Assembly (NCBI RefSeq): GCF_003149145.1
Contig: NZ_QGDQ01000008.1
Location: 1 to 64,000, forward strand
DNA: 64,000 bases
Direction of reading: 5' to 3'
Origin: Quadrisphaera granulorum
GTDB taxonomy: Bacteria > Actinomycetota > Actinomycetes > Actinomycetales > Quadrisphaeraceae
Under the pieces are notes generated by a model, which worked only from the letters and a program-made list of their open reading frames with translations, was not told the DNA's origin and did no database searches. Positions 7,167 to 15,895 of this stretch are shown in pieces; the stretch's first letter is position 1, and each line of letters opens with the position of its first letter. A program made the position numbers and the translations under genes.

Positions 7167-10100
7167 CGGAGCGGGCCCTCCAAGGGACCCGTCGACCCGC
7201 GGCTCCTGCGCCACGCGCGGGCGGCCCGCCGTCCGGTCGCCGGTCTCGTGGTGGTCGGCGCGGCCCAGGTGCTGGTGACGCTGCTGGTAGCGATCGCGGT
7301 GACCGGCGTCGTCGTCGCGCTCGTGCTGGGTGCGCGTGACGGCGCGTCGCCGTCACCGGCCGGGTACGGACTGCCGGTCTGGGCCGCTGGCGCGCGCGGG
7401 GTGGGGCTGTCCCTCGCGGTGCTCGCAGGCGCCTTCGCCGCCCGGGCGCTGCTCGCGCGCGCCGAGTCCGTGCTGGCCGCGCGCGCCGGGTCGCTGGCGG
7501 TCGAGGAACTCCGCACCAAGGTGCTCCAGGCCGCGCTGCAGCGGGGGCCGGCGTGGGTGGCTGCCCACGGGGCGGGGCGGGTGCGCGCGCTCGTGGCCGC
7601 GACCACCGGCCCCGGCGCCAGCTCCGGCGGCGCCGCGGCAGGGCTCGACGCGCTGCGCCCGTGGTTCTCCGGGTACCTGCCCTCGCTCGTGGTCGGCGTG
7701 CTCATGCCGCCCGTGGTGGTGCTGGTGCTGGTGGCGGTCGACTGGCGCTCGGCGCTCATCGTGCTGGTCACCCTGCCGCTGGTGCCGATCTTCGCCATCC
7801 TCATCGGCTGGGCCACGCAGCGCCGCGCCGCCGAGCGTGTCGAGGAGGGCGCGCGGCTGGCGGGGCACTTCCTCGACGTCGTGCGCGGCCTGGCGCTGCT
7901 GCGGGTGCACGGGCGGGCGCAGCGGCAGGTCGGCGAGGTGGCCGCCACCACCGAGCGCCACCGCGAGGCGACGCTGCGCGTGCTGCGGGTGGCGTTCCTG
8001 TCCTCCACGGCGCTCGACCTGGTCGGCACACTGTCGGTGGGCCTGGTCGCCGTGGAGACCGGTCTGCGGGTGGCCGACGGGTCGATGCCGCTGGCGCCCG
8101 CGCTGCTCGTGATCCTCTTGGCACCCGAGGCGTACCGGCCGCTGCGCGAGGTGGGGGCGCGCTTCCACGCGTCCGCCGACGCGGCTGCCGTGGTGGCCGA
8201 GGTCGACGCTGTCCTCACCGCTCCCCTCCCAAACTCCCACCGTGATCATGGGCATCCGACCACCTGCGTCACCGATGAGCCACCGTCGGTGAGCGGTTCC
8301 GGGCTGCGCGTCCGGCACGCCGGGCGCTCCGTCGACGCGCTCTCCCACGACCTGGTCGTCGTGCGCGGTGGCGAGCTCGTCGCGCTGCAGGGCCCCTCCG
8401 GTGCAGGCAAGACCACGCTGCTGCGGGTGCTCGCCGGCGTGCAGCCGCTCACCGCCGGGACCGTCGAGACGACGGGCCGCGTGCTCCTCCTCACCCAGGA
8501 CCCGCTGCTGCCCCACGCCCGCTCGATCCGTGACGCGCTCCTGCTCGACGAGGAGCTGGCAGAGACTCTCGACGACGACGACGGCGGCCGCGGTGATGAC
8601 GGCGTCAGCCGGGGCGCCGCGGCCGCCCCGGCTGACGCTGAGCTCCTGGCCGCCCTCGAGCTGGTCGGCCTGCGCGCCGAGGTCGAGGCGCTGCCCGCCG
8701 GGCTGGGCACCCCGATCGGCGAGCGCGCGGCCGGCCTGTCCACCGGCCAGCGCCAGCGCCTGGCGCTCGCGCGGGTGCTGCGCGCTGCGGGTCGGCGGCC
8801 CGTGGTGCTGCTCCTCGACGAGCCGACCGCGCACCTCGACGCCGCCTCCGAGGCGCGGGTGGTGGCTGCGCTGCGCGCTGCTGCCGATGCCGGGAGCGCG
8901 GTGCTCGTGGCGGCGCACCGGCCGGCGCTGCTGGCCGCCGTCGACCGGACGGTGTCGGTGACACCCCCCACCACCTCCCCGCCCGTGATCATGGACTTCT
9001 CAAACACTGCCTTGGGCACTGTTCCGGAAGTCCATGATCACGGGGAGTTGGTGCGTCACGCCCATGATCACGGACGGGAGGGTGGCTGGTGGGCGCGGTT
9101 CTTCCGCGCCGCGGGGCGCCGGCCCGGCACCGCTGTCGCGCTCGGCGCCGCCTCCTGGCTCGCCGGGGCCACGCTCACCGCGGCCGCCACCTGGCTGCTG
9201 GTCCGTGCCTCGGAGCTGCCCCCGGTGCTGACGCTGTCAGCCGCCGTCGTCACGGTCCGTGGCAGCGCCGTGGCCCGGCCGCTGCTGCGCTACCTGGAGC
9301 GGCTCGCGTCCCACGAGGTCGCGCTGCGCCGTCTCGCCGGGTGGCGTTCGGCGGTGCTCGCCGACCTCGTCCCGCGTGTCCCCGGCCCCGGGTTGCTGCG
9401 CCGCGGCGACCTCCTCACCCGGCTCGTCGGAGACGTCGACGCCCGCCTCGACGGGCTCCTGCGCGGGCGGCTCCCCGCGGCCGCGGCGTTGGCGGCCGTC
9501 GTCGTCGTCCTCGGGGTCTTGTCTCTGCTCGACCCGCTGGCGGCACTCGGCGCGGCTGTCGGTTTCGCTGTCGCGGTCGTCGCCGCGCCGGCCCTGGCCG
9601 CGCGCGCCGCGCGCCGCACCGACGCCGCGCTCGCCGTGGAGCGGTCAGCGCTCGCCGACGCCGCCGTGGAGACCGTCGACGCCGTCGACGAGCTCGCCGC
9701 CCGCGCCGTCACCGCCGGCACCGCCACCGCCCTGGCTGTTCCGCGTTCCCGCGGACGCGACCTGGCCGCCGCCGAGGTCCGTGCTGCGGGCTCGGCGGGC
9801 ACCGCCACCGCCCTCGCGCACCTCGGCACGGGCCTGGCGGTGGTCGGGGCGGCCCTCGGGGTGTGGGGCGCGGTCACCTCGGGCCGGCTGGGTGCGGAAG
9901 GCGCCGCCGTCGTCGTCCTCGTGGTCCTCGCGCTGGCCGAGCCCGTGCTCGGGCTCGTGGACGCCGCCGTCGCGCGCGAGCGCTCCCGGGAGGCCGTGCG
10001 GCGCCTGGCGAGCGTGGCCCAGCAGCCGCCGTCGGTGGACGAGTGGCCGGGGCGCAGCGCCGACGTGCCGGTGCGGGCGCCGCTGGAGGTCCGCGGGCTC

Positions 10101-10754
10101 GTGGCCGGGTGGGACCCGGACCGTCCGCCCGCGCTCGACGGGCTCGACCTGCACCTCGCGCCGGGGGAGCGGGTCGCGGTGCTCGGCCCGTCGGGGTCGG
10201 GCAAGTCGACGCTCGGTGCCGTGGTCGCGCGCCTGCTCGACCCCCGTGCCGGCACGGTGACTCTCGGCGGTGTGGAGGTCCGCGACCTCGACGCCGACGC
10301 CGTCCGCCGTCGCGTCGGGCTGGTCAGCGAGGCCACCGAGCACCTGTTCGCCACCACGCTGCGCGCCAACCTGGCGCTGGCCGCCCCGGATGCCGCCGAC
10401 GAGGAGCTGGTGGCGGTGCTGCGGCGGGTGCGCCTCGGCGACTGGTTCGCCCGGCTGCCCGATGGCCTGGACACCTGGCTCGGCGACGGCGGCTCCACCG
10501 TCAGCGGCGGCGAGCGGCGCCGGCTCGCGGCGGCCCGTGCGCTGCTGCCCCGGCCCGACGTCCTCGTGCTCGACGAGCCCACGGAGGGCCTCGACGAGCC
10601 CACCGCCCAGGCGCTCGTCGCTGACCTGCTCGGTGATGAGGACGACGACGGCGAGCGGCGGCCGAGCGTGCTGCTGCTGACGCATCGCCTCGAGGGCGTG
10701 GACCGCTGCGACGTGGTGCTCGACCTCGCCGGAGCACTGACCCCCCGAGCGTGA
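7149..10754 (+). CDS. cydDC: fused ABC exporter CydDC for cytochrome bd assembly
   Basis: About 1201 residues, two ABC half-exporters in one chain. The CydD half has a membrane domain (~20-330), Walker A GPSGAGKTT (~416), signature LSTGQRQRLALAR (~530) and Walker B VVLLLDEPTAHLD (~552). The CydC half has a membrane domain (~650-900), Walker A GPSGSGKST (~1013), signature VSGGERRRL (~1118) and LVLDEPTEGLD (~1139). Family role: export of thiols (glutathione/cysteine) needed for bd oxidase maturation. CydDC fusions occur in other actinomycetes. Unusually, its start codon, the joint between the halves and its stop codon all lie in TGATCA repeats; another copy sits before the first ATPase domain, and acidic tracts (DDDDGGRGDDG, GDEDDDGE) occur in both ATPase domains. 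Confidence 0.95.
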   Translation: MGSRPPRSGPSKGPVDPRLLRHARAARRPVAGLVVVGAAQVLVTLLVAIAVTGVVVALVLGARDGASPSPAGYGLPVWAAGARGVGLSLAVLAGAFAARALLARAESVLAARAGSLAVEELRTKVLQAALQRGPAWVAAHGAGRVRALVAATTGPGASSGGAAAGLDALRPWFSGYLPSLVVGVLMPPVVVLVLVAVDWRSALIVLVTLPLVPIFAILIGWATQRRAAERVEEGARLAGHFLDVVRGLALLRVHGRAQRQVGEVAATTERHREATLRVLRVAFLSSTALDLVGTLSVGLVAVETGLRVADGSMPLAPALLVILLAPEAYRPLREVGARFHASADAAAVVAEVDAVLTAPLPNSHRDHGHPTTCVTDEPPSVSGSGLRVRHAGRSVDALSHDLVVVRGGELVALQGPSGAGKTTLLRVLAGVQPLTAGTVETTGRVLLLTQDPLLPHARSIRDALLLDEELAETLDDDDGGRGDDGVSRGAAAAPADAELLAALELVGLRAEVEALPAGLGTPIGERAAGLSTGQRQRLALARVLRAAGRRPVVLLLDEPTAHLDAASEARVVAALRAAADAGSAVLVAAHRPALLAAVDRTVSVTPPTTSPPVIMDFSNTALGTVPEVHDHGELVRHAHDHGREGGWWARFFRAAGRRPGTAVALGAASWLAGATLTAAATWLLVRASELPPVLTLSAAVVTVRGSAVARPLLRYLERLASHEVALRRLAGWRSAVLADLVPRVPGPGLLRRGDLLTRLVGDVDARLDGLLRGRLPAAAALAAVVVVLGVLSLLDPLAALGAAVGFAVAVVAAPALAARAARRTDAALAVERSALADAAVETVDAVDELAARAVTAGTATALAVPRSRGRDLAAAEVRAAGSAGTATALAHLGTGLAVVGAALGVWGAVTSGRLGAEGAAVVVLVVLALAEPVLGLVDAAVARERSREAVRRLASVAQQPPSVDEWPGRSADVPVRAPLEVRGLVAGWDPDRPPALDGLDLHLAPGERVAVLGPSGSGKSTLGAVVARLLDPRAGTVTLGGVEVRDLDADAVRRRVGLVSEATEHLFATTLRANLALAAPDAADEELVAVLRRVRLGDWFARLPDGLDTWLGDGGSTVSGGERRRLAAARALLPRPDVLVLDEPTEGLDEPTAQALVADLLGDEDDDGERRPSVLLLTHRLEGVDRCDVVLDLAGALTPRA
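8241..8266 (+). repeat. TGATCA-family repeat copy inside cydDC (first half)
   Basis: CGTGATCATGGGCATCCGAC followed by CACCTG is translated as RDHGHPTT between the CydD membrane domain and its ATPase domain. Confidence 0.8.
8982..9044. repeat. perfect 18-bp inverted repeat at the CydD/CydC junction
   Basis: CCCGTGATCATGGACTTC (8982-8999) is exactly inverted at 9027-9044 (GAAGTCCATGATCACGGG) around a 27-base loop. It is in frame with cydDC and lies just after the CydD ATPase domain. The translated linker contains IMDFSN and VHDHGE. It is a head-to-head pair of TGATCA repeat units. Confidence 0.9.
9061..9078 (-). repeat. third TGATCA copy in the CydD/CydC linker
   Basis: CCCATGATCACGGACGGG, translated AHDHGR, lies 17 bases after the inverted repeat and immediately before the CydC membrane domain. 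Confidence 0.75.
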
Positions 10755-10832
10755 TCATGGACACTCGGCCACCGCCTGGTGGCCAAGTGCCCATGATCAC
10801 GGCGGGAAACTGCTCCGGAAGTCCATGATCCC
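10751..10832. repeat. TGATCA hairpin plus a third degenerate copy behind cydDC
   Basis: The arm 10751-10773 pairs with 10778-10800 (21 of 23 positions, 4-base loop), forming a stem with ends GTGATCATGG and CCATGATCAC. The cydDC stop TGA (10752-10754) lies in the left arm. A further copy with the core altered to CATGATCCCGG follows at about 10818-10832, preceded by CTGCTCCGGAAGTC as in the 9027 unit. The structure lies between converging genes and could terminate transcription from both sides. Confidence 0.8.
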
Positions 10833-10844
10833 GGACGGGGTGAG

Positions 10845-13277
10845 TCAGCTGAGGTGGTGCGGCTGCACCTCGTCCTTGTGGTGGCGCCCCACCGAGGCGC
10901 CGGAACCTGAGCCCGCCGACCCATCGCTCACGGCCGTAGCGCGGCGCAGCGTGATGATGACGCCCTTCGACGTCGGGGTCCCGCTGTGCTCGGCCTGGGA
11001 GTCGAGCGGCACGAGGGCGTTCGTCTCGGGGTAGTACGCGGCCGCGCACCCGCGCGGGGTGTCGTAGACGACCACCCGGAAGCTCGGGGCGACCCGCTCG
11101 ACGTCGTCCTCCCAGACCCCGACGAGGTCGACGTGGTCGCCGTCGGCCAGGCCGCGGTCGCGGGCGTCGTCGGCGTTGAGGAACACCACGCGGCGGCCCT
11201 GGTGGATGCCGCGGTAGCGGTCGTCCAGGCCGTAGATCGTGGTGTTGTACTGGTCGTGGCTGCGCATCGTCTGCAGCACCAGTTCGTCCTCACCGACGGT
11301 GAGCACGTCCAGCGGCACCACGGTGAACACCGCGCGGCCGTCCGGGAGGTCGAAGGTGCGGGTGTCGCGCGGCGGGTGCGGCAGCTGGAAGCCGCCGGGG
11401 GCGCGGACCTTCGCGTCGTAGTCGTCGCAGCCCGGCACGACCTTGGCGATGTGGTGGCGGACGGTGGAGTAGTCCTGCGCGAAGCCGGCCCAGTCGATGC
11501 TGCCGGTGGCGTCGGTGCGGTCGCGCAGGGTGGCGGCGGCGATACCGGCCACGATCGACACCTCCGACAGCACCCCGGGCGCCGGCGGCGCGAGGCGTCC
11601 GCGGCTGGCGTGCACCATCGACATCGAGTCTTCGACGGTGACGAACTGCTCCCGCGTCTGGGGCCCACGCCCGCGCACGTCACGTTCGGTGCGGCCCAGC
11701 GTCGGCAGCACGATCGCCGTCTCGCCGACCACAGCGTGCGACCGGTTGAGCTTGGTGGAGACCTGCACCGTCATGGCGGTGTTGCGCAGCGCCCTCTCGG
11801 TGGCCTCGGTGTCCGGCGAGGCCTGCAGGAAGTTGCCGCCCATGCCCAGGAAGAAGCGCACGTGGCCGTCGCGCATGCCGCGGATGGTGTCGACGACGTC
11901 GTGGCCGTGCTCGCGCGGCGGCTCGAACCCGAACTCGTCGCGCAGCCGGTCGAGGAAGTGCTGCGGGGGGCGCTCCCAGATGCCCATGGTCCGGTCGCCC
12001 TGGACGTTGGAGTGCCCACGCACCGGGCACAGGCCCGATCCCTGCACGCCGATGGCGCCGGTGGCGAGGTGGAGGTTGGTGATCTCCTTGATGGTGCTCA
12101 CGGCGTTCTTGTGCTGGGTGATGCCCATCGCCCAGCACGTGATGAAACGGGGACTGGCGACGACGAGCGCCGTGGCCTCGTCCAGCTGCGCCGAGGTGAG
12201 TCCGGTGGCGGCGAGCACCTCGTCGCGGTCGACCCGGCGGACGTGCTCCTCCCAGGCCTCGAAGCCGGTGGTGCGCTCGGCGATCAACGCGCGGTCGAGC
12301 CGGCCCGCCTCGACGACGGCACGGCCGAACCACTGGAACAGGGCGAGGTCGCCGTTGGCGCGGATCGGCAGGTGCAGGTCGGACAGGCGCTCGCCGATGA
12401 GCATGCCCTTGGGTGTCTGCGGGTTCTTGAACCCCATGAGCCCGGCCTCGGGCAGCGGGTTCACCGAGATGATCTTTGCGCCGTTCTTCTTCGCCGTCTC
12501 CAGCGCCGAGAGCATCCGCGGGTGGTTGGTGCCGGGGTTCTGCCCGGCCACGATGATCAGGTCGGTGTCGTAGAAGTCCTCGAGGTGCACGCTGCCCTTG
12601 CCGATGCCGATCGTCTGGGCGAGCGCCACCGACGTCGACTCGTGGCACATGTTCGAGCAGTCGGGCAGGTTGTTGGTGCCGTACGCCCGCACGAACAGCT
12701 GGTAGGCGAACGCCGCCTCGTTGGACGTGCGCCCCGAGGTGTAGAACGCCGCGGCGTCGGGGGTCGGCAGGGAGCGCAGCTGCTCGCCGATGAGCTCGAA
12801 CGCATCGTCGTAGCTGATGGGCTCGTAGTGGTCGGACCCGGGACGGCGCACCACGGGCTCGGTGAGCCGGCCCTGCTGGCCCAGCCAGTAGTCGGTGCGG
12901 CCGGCGAGGTCGTCCAGGGTGTGTCTGGCCCAGAAGTCACGGGTGATGCGGCGTCGCGTGGCCTCCTCCGCCACGGCCTTCGCACCGTTCTCGCAGAACT
13001 CCGCGGTGTGGCGGTGCTTCGGGTCGGGGTCGGGCCAGGCGCAGCCCTGGCAGTCGAACCCGTCGACCTGATTCAGCCGCAGCAGGGTCTGCGCGGTGCG
13101 CAGCGGCCCCATCTGCTCCACGCCGTGGCGCAGGGCGACGGCCACCGCCGTCGCGCCGGCGGCGTGGTCATGGGGGTGGGTGACGCGCAGGGCGTCGTCG
13201 TCAACATCATCGGTCGGTGCCCCCGTGCGCACGGGGATCGTCGGCCAGGGGAGCTTCACAGCGTCGTGCCAGCCCAT
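10845..13277 (-). CDS. FdhF/YdeP family molybdopterin oxidoreductase (formate dehydrogenase-like)
   Basis: 810 residues. The N terminus has the YdeP-type motif GFDCQGCAWPD (Cys76, Cys79), then TSGRTSNEAAFAYQLFVRAYG, NLPDCSNMCHES and a C-terminal molydopterin dinucleotide-binding domain (~690-800, with MRSHDQYNTTIYGLDDRY). The family is annotated as a formate-dehydrogenase alpha homologue, but its true substrate is poorly established. No fdhD or electron-transfer subunit is adjacent. Its start overlaps the folD 3' end by 22 bases, implying translational coupling with folate one-carbon metabolism. This and the nearby purU suggest oxidation of formate from betaine methyl groups; that is inference. 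Confidence 0.88.
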   Translation of the reverse strand: MGWHDAVKLPWPTIPVRTGAPTDDVDDDALRVTHPHDHAAGATAVAVALRHGVEQMGPLRTAQTLLRLNQVDGFDCQGCAWPDPDPKHRHTAEFCENGAKAVAEEATRRRITRDFWARHTLDDLAGRTDYWLGQQGRLTEPVVRRPGSDHYEPISYDDAFELIGEQLRSLPTPDAAAFYTSGRTSNEAAFAYQLFVRAYGTNNLPDCSNMCHESTSVALAQTIGIGKGSVHLEDFYDTDLIIVAGQNPGTNHPRMLSALETAKKNGAKIISVNPLPEAGLMGFKNPQTPKGMLIGERLSDLHLPIRANGDLALFQWFGRAVVEAGRLDRALIAERTTGFEAWEEHVRRVDRDEVLAATGLTSAQLDEATALVVASPRFITCWAMGITQHKNAVSTIKEITNLHLATGAIGVQGSGLCPVRGHSNVQGDRTMGIWERPPQHFLDRLRDEFGFEPPREHGHDVVDTIRGMRDGHVRFFLGMGGNFLQASPDTEATERALRNTAMTVQVSTKLNRSHAVVGETAIVLPTLGRTERDVRGRGPQTREQFVTVEDSMSMVHASRGRLAPPAPGVLSEVSIVAGIAAATLRDRTDATGSIDWAGFAQDYSTVRHHIAKVVPGCDDYDAKVRAPGGFQLPHPPRDTRTFDLPDGRAVFTVVPLDVLTVGEDELVLQTMRSHDQYNTTIYGLDDRYRGIHQGRRVVFLNADDARDRGLADGDHVDLVGVWEDDVERVAPSFRVVVYDTPRGCAAAYYPETNALVPLDSQAEHSGTPTSKGVIITLRRATAVSDGSAGSGSGASVGRHHKDEVQPHHLS

Positions 13278-14176
13278 CGAGCAGCCTCCAGAGTGTTCTG
13301 CATCAGCATGGCGATGGTCATGGGCCCCACGCCACCCGGAACGGGCGTGACCCGGCTCGCGATGCCGAGCACCTCCTCCGTCCTCACGTCACCGACCAGC
13401 CCTGACGGGGTCCGGTGGATGCCCACGTCGATGACGGTCGCCCCGGGGGAGACGTGCTCGGCGCCGATGAGGCCCGGCACCCCGGCGGCGACGACGAGGA
13501 CGTCGGCCCCGCGTGTCACGGCGGCCAGGTCACGCGTGCGGCTGTGCGCGATGGTGACCGTGGCGTGCTCCAGCAGGAGCAGGGCCGCCATCGGCCGTCC
13601 GACGAGGGTGGACCTGCCGACGACGACGGCGTTCGCGCCGACCAGTGGCACCTCCGCGCTGCGCAGCAGCTCGATCACCCCGCTCGGGGTGCACGGCCGC
13701 AGACCGGTCTCGCCGCGCGCAAGGCGCCCGGCGCTCTCGGCGGTGAGGCCGTCGACGTCCTTGCTCGCGGGGATTCTGTCGATGAGCGCGCCCTCGTCCA
13801 GGTGGGCGGGCAGGGGCAGCTGCAGGAGGATGCCGGAGACCGCCGGGTCGGCGGCGAGCTCGTCGAGGACGGCGGCCACCTCCTCCTGCGTGGCGGTGGC
13901 CGGCAGGTGCCGGTGCGCGTCGAGCATGCCGAGCTCGCGGACCGTCCTGCGCTTGCTGCCGACGTAGACGGCGCTGGCCGGGTCGTCGCCGACGAGCACC
14001 GTCGCGAGCGTCGGCACCCTCGAGGTGGTGCGGCGCAGCTCCGCGACGCCTTCGGCCACCGCGGCCTTGACCTGCGCGGCGACGGCCTTGCCGTCGATCG
14101 TCTGCGTGGATGTCTGGGGGGTGGATGTCTGGGTGGTGGAGGTCTGGGGCACGGTTTGGGTCAGCTGCTGGGTCAC
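13256..14176 (-). CDS. folD: methylenetetrahydrofolate dehydrogenase / methenyltetrahydrofolate cyclohydrolase
   Basis: 306 residues. The enzyme oxidises 5,10-methylene-THF to methenyl-THF and hydrolyses it to 10-formyl-THF. Key residues are Tyr71 and Lys75 in SAVYVGSK (catalytic), LLQLPLP (~112), KDVDGL (~137), GRSTLVGRP (~186, Rossmann nucleotide site) and PVPGGVGPMTIAML (~277). The first 26 residues are an odd Thr/Gln/Ser repeat (TSTTQTSTPQTSTQT) encoded by near-tandem bases, not part of the fold. In context it takes the methylene-THF made by sarcosine and dimethylglycine oxidases. It is followed by the overlapping FdhF-like gene. Confidence 0.96.
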   Translation of the reverse strand: MTQQLTQTVPQTSTTQTSTPQTSTQTIDGKAVAAQVKAAVAEGVAELRRTTSRVPTLATVLVGDDPASAVYVGSKRRTVRELGMLDAHRHLPATATQEEVAAVLDELAADPAVSGILLQLPLPAHLDEGALIDRIPASKDVDGLTAESAGRLARGETGLRPCTPSGVIELLRSAEVPLVGANAVVVGRSTLVGRPMAALLLLEHATVTIAHSRTRDLAAVTRGADVLVVAAGVPGLIGAEHVSPGATVIDVGIHRTPSGLVGDVRTEEVLGIASRVTPVPGGVGPMTIAMLMQNTLEAARWAGTTL

Positions 14177-14359
14177 TGCGAGACCACCTCTCTGGGCGCC
14201 ACTGCTGTGGGTGTCGGACGAGCCGACGACGGAGGTACCCCGGGCGTGGGCAGCGTCGAACGGTGCCTCTGGCGGTACGAGGACGTCGCTGAGCTGATCA
14301 CGGAGCGTGAGGACGCTCCACCCGGGTCGGAGCGCGCCCGCTGGTGCCGGGCGCGCGCC

Positions 14360-15115
14360 TCAGATGACGGACCTGACCGCCACCTCGAAGCTCTTGACGT
14401 GCTCGCTCGCCTGCAGGGAGGCCTTGGCGGCGTCTCCTGCGGCGATGGTGCGCAGGAGCTCGACGTGCTCGCGGACGTGGCTGTCGACCGGGGGGAGCCT
14501 GTCGAGGAAGAGGCAGAAGATGCGCGTGGCCAGGTTGTGGTGGCGCACGAGCGCGTCTTCGAGGTGCGGGTTTCCGGCCACCCGGTAGACCACGCGGTGC
14601 ACCTGCGCGTCGTAGGCCATGAGGTCGTAGTTGCTCGTGGTGGCGAGGTCGAGCTCCTCGAGCCGGTCGGCGAGGTCGAGCATCTCCTGGCGCTCGGCGG
14701 AGCTGGCCCGCTCGGCGGCGCGCTGGGCGGCCAGCGGCTCCAGGAGGTTGCGGACCTCGGAGATGTGCGCGAGGTCGGTGATGTCGACGCCGGTGGCGAA
14801 GGTGCCGCGGCGGGGGTAGGTGATGATCAGCCGGTCGACCTCGAGGCGCTTGATGGCCTCGCGCACCGGCGTCTTGCCCATCTCCAGCTGCTCGGCGAGC
14901 GCGTCGTCATCGAGGGGCTCGTTGGGCCGGATGTCGAGCATGATGAGCATGTCGCGGATCGAGGCGTAGGCCTTGTCGGCCAGGGACGAGTACTTCTCCT
15001 CGCGCAGGCTGGCCGTCGGCGTCACCCCCCAACTGTAGGTGGCGGGCGGCTGGCGCGGTGTGCGCTGCGCGCGGGGAACCACCGGACGGCGGCGGGAGAC
15101 GGGGACGGCGGTCAT
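14360..15115 (-). CDS. GntR family transcriptional regulator, FCD domain
   Basis: 251 residues from ATG 15115, which follows GGGAGG at good spacing. The start overlaps the folE stop (ATGA). The winged helix at ~55-115 includes LAEQLEMGKTPVREAIKRLE and IITYPRRGTFAT. The C-terminal helical FCD domain follows (EVRNLLEPLAAQRAAE, DAQVHRVVYRVAGNPHL), with His ligands typical of metal-binding FCD sensors. FCD regulators bind small carboxylates. Its position, divergent from glyA-sox, makes it the first candidate for binding the ACTGAT-ATCAGT palindromes at 15845 and 34556. The ligand is unknown. Confidence 0.9.
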   Translation of the reverse strand: MTAVPVSRRRPVVPRAQRTPRQPPATYSWGVTPTASLREEKYSSLADKAYASIRDMLIMLDIRPNEPLDDDALAEQLEMGKTPVREAIKRLEVDRLIITYPRRGTFATGVDITDLAHISEVRNLLEPLAAQRAAERASSAERQEMLDLADRLEELDLATTSNYDLMAYDAQVHRVVYRVAGNPHLEDALVRHHNLATRIFCLFLDRLPPVDSHVREHVELLRTIAAGDAAKASLQASEHVKSFEVAVRSVI

Positions 15116-15717
15116 CGGGTCCTCCCGGTGAGGTCGAAGAACTCCGCACGTGTGCGGGCGTCGCTGCGGACGAGCCCTCGCAGGGCCGACGTCCTGGTCC
15201 TCGCGCCGACGGCACGGGCCCCGCGCAGCGACATGCAGCTGTGGTCGGCCTCGAGCACCACGCCGACGCCGCGCGGTGCCAGCGCCTCCTCGAGGAGGTC
15301 GGCCACCTGGCAGGTCAGCCGCTCCTGCACCTGCGGGCGGCTGGCCAGGGCCTCCACGGCGCGCGCCAGCTTGGACAGGCCCACCACGCGTTCGCCCGGC
15401 AGGTAGCCGACGTGCGCCGTCCCCACGAAGGGGAGCAGGTGGTGCTCGCACAGCGAGCGGAAGGGGATGTCGCTGACGACGACGAGCTCGTCGTAGCCCT
15501 CGTCGTTGGGGAACGTCGTGAAGGCGAACTCCTGCGGGGTGAGCAGCTCGGCGTAGGCCCGCGCCACGCGGCCCGGAGTGCCCACCAGGCCTGGAGCCTC
15601 GGTGTCGAGGCGCAGTGCGCGCAGGAGGTCGGCGACGGCGCGCTCGGCGGCGGCCAGGTCCGGCTCCGGCGCGTGTGCCGGAGCCTGCCGGGGGGCCGGG
15701 GGAGCCGGTGTCCTCAT
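15112..15717 (-). CDS. folE: GTP cyclohydrolase I
   Basis: A 201-residue cytosolic enzyme for the first step of folate (7,8-dihydroneopterin triphosphate) synthesis. The zinc ligands are visible as Cys90 and His93 in [10 protein letters not shown] and Cys161 in DHSCMSLRG, with [10 protein letters not shown] and RPQVQERLT between. The N-terminal Pro/Ala-rich tail is shorter than in some homologues. It is the first gene of the minus-strand unit folE-gntR(-folD-fdhF) and is divergent from glyA. A folate gene placed here, away from folP/folB/folK, suggests matching THF supply to demand during sarcosine and dimethylglycine oxidation. Confidence 0.96.
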   Translation of the reverse strand: MRTPAPPAPRQAPAHAPEPDLAAAERAVADLLRALRLDTEAPGLVGTPGRVARAYAELLTPQEFAFTTFPNDEGYDELVVVSDIPFRSLCEHHLLPFVGTAHVGYLPGERVVGLSKLARAVEALASRPQVQERLTCQVADLLEEALAPRGVGVVLEADHSCMSLRGARAVGARTRTSALRGLVRSDARTRAEFFDLTGRTR

Positions 15718-15808
15718 GGCGACTTCTCAGTCCTCTCGTCGACAGATCCTCGACCGCACGTCGGCCTCGGCGGGCTTCAGGATCTTCATCGGTGTTGGCC
15801 GGGTGCCC

Positions 15809-15837
15809 TTGACGACGCAGCGACCGACTCGTACGTT
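15809..15837 (+). promoter_or_regulatory. predicted promoter of the glyA-sox operon
   Basis: TTGACG (15809-15814) and TACGTT (15832-15837) with a 17-base spacer, about 58 bases upstream of the glyA start. The match to the housekeeping consensus is good. The palindrome at 15845 falls at the expected transcription start. Confidence 0.6.
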
Positions 15838-15844
15838 ACCTGAA

Positions 15845-15858
15845 ACTGATACATCAGT
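15845..15858. promoter_or_regulatory. operator palindrome in front of glyA
   Basis: ACTGAT-AC-ATCAGT, a perfect 6+2+6 dyad directly downstream of the predicted -10 box. The same palindrome with GC as spacer occurs before the BCCT transporter at 34556. The position fits repression by a GntR-type dimer. Confidence 0.7.
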
Positions 15859-15895
15859 CACTAGCTCACGAAGCAGCTACCGAATCGGGGACGCC

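Noticed and set aside
10986-13967. Plus-strand 993-codon open frame
   Set aside because: It lies antisense to the FdhF-like and folD genes, whose motifs are clear, and its translation has Val/Gly/Arg shadow composition.
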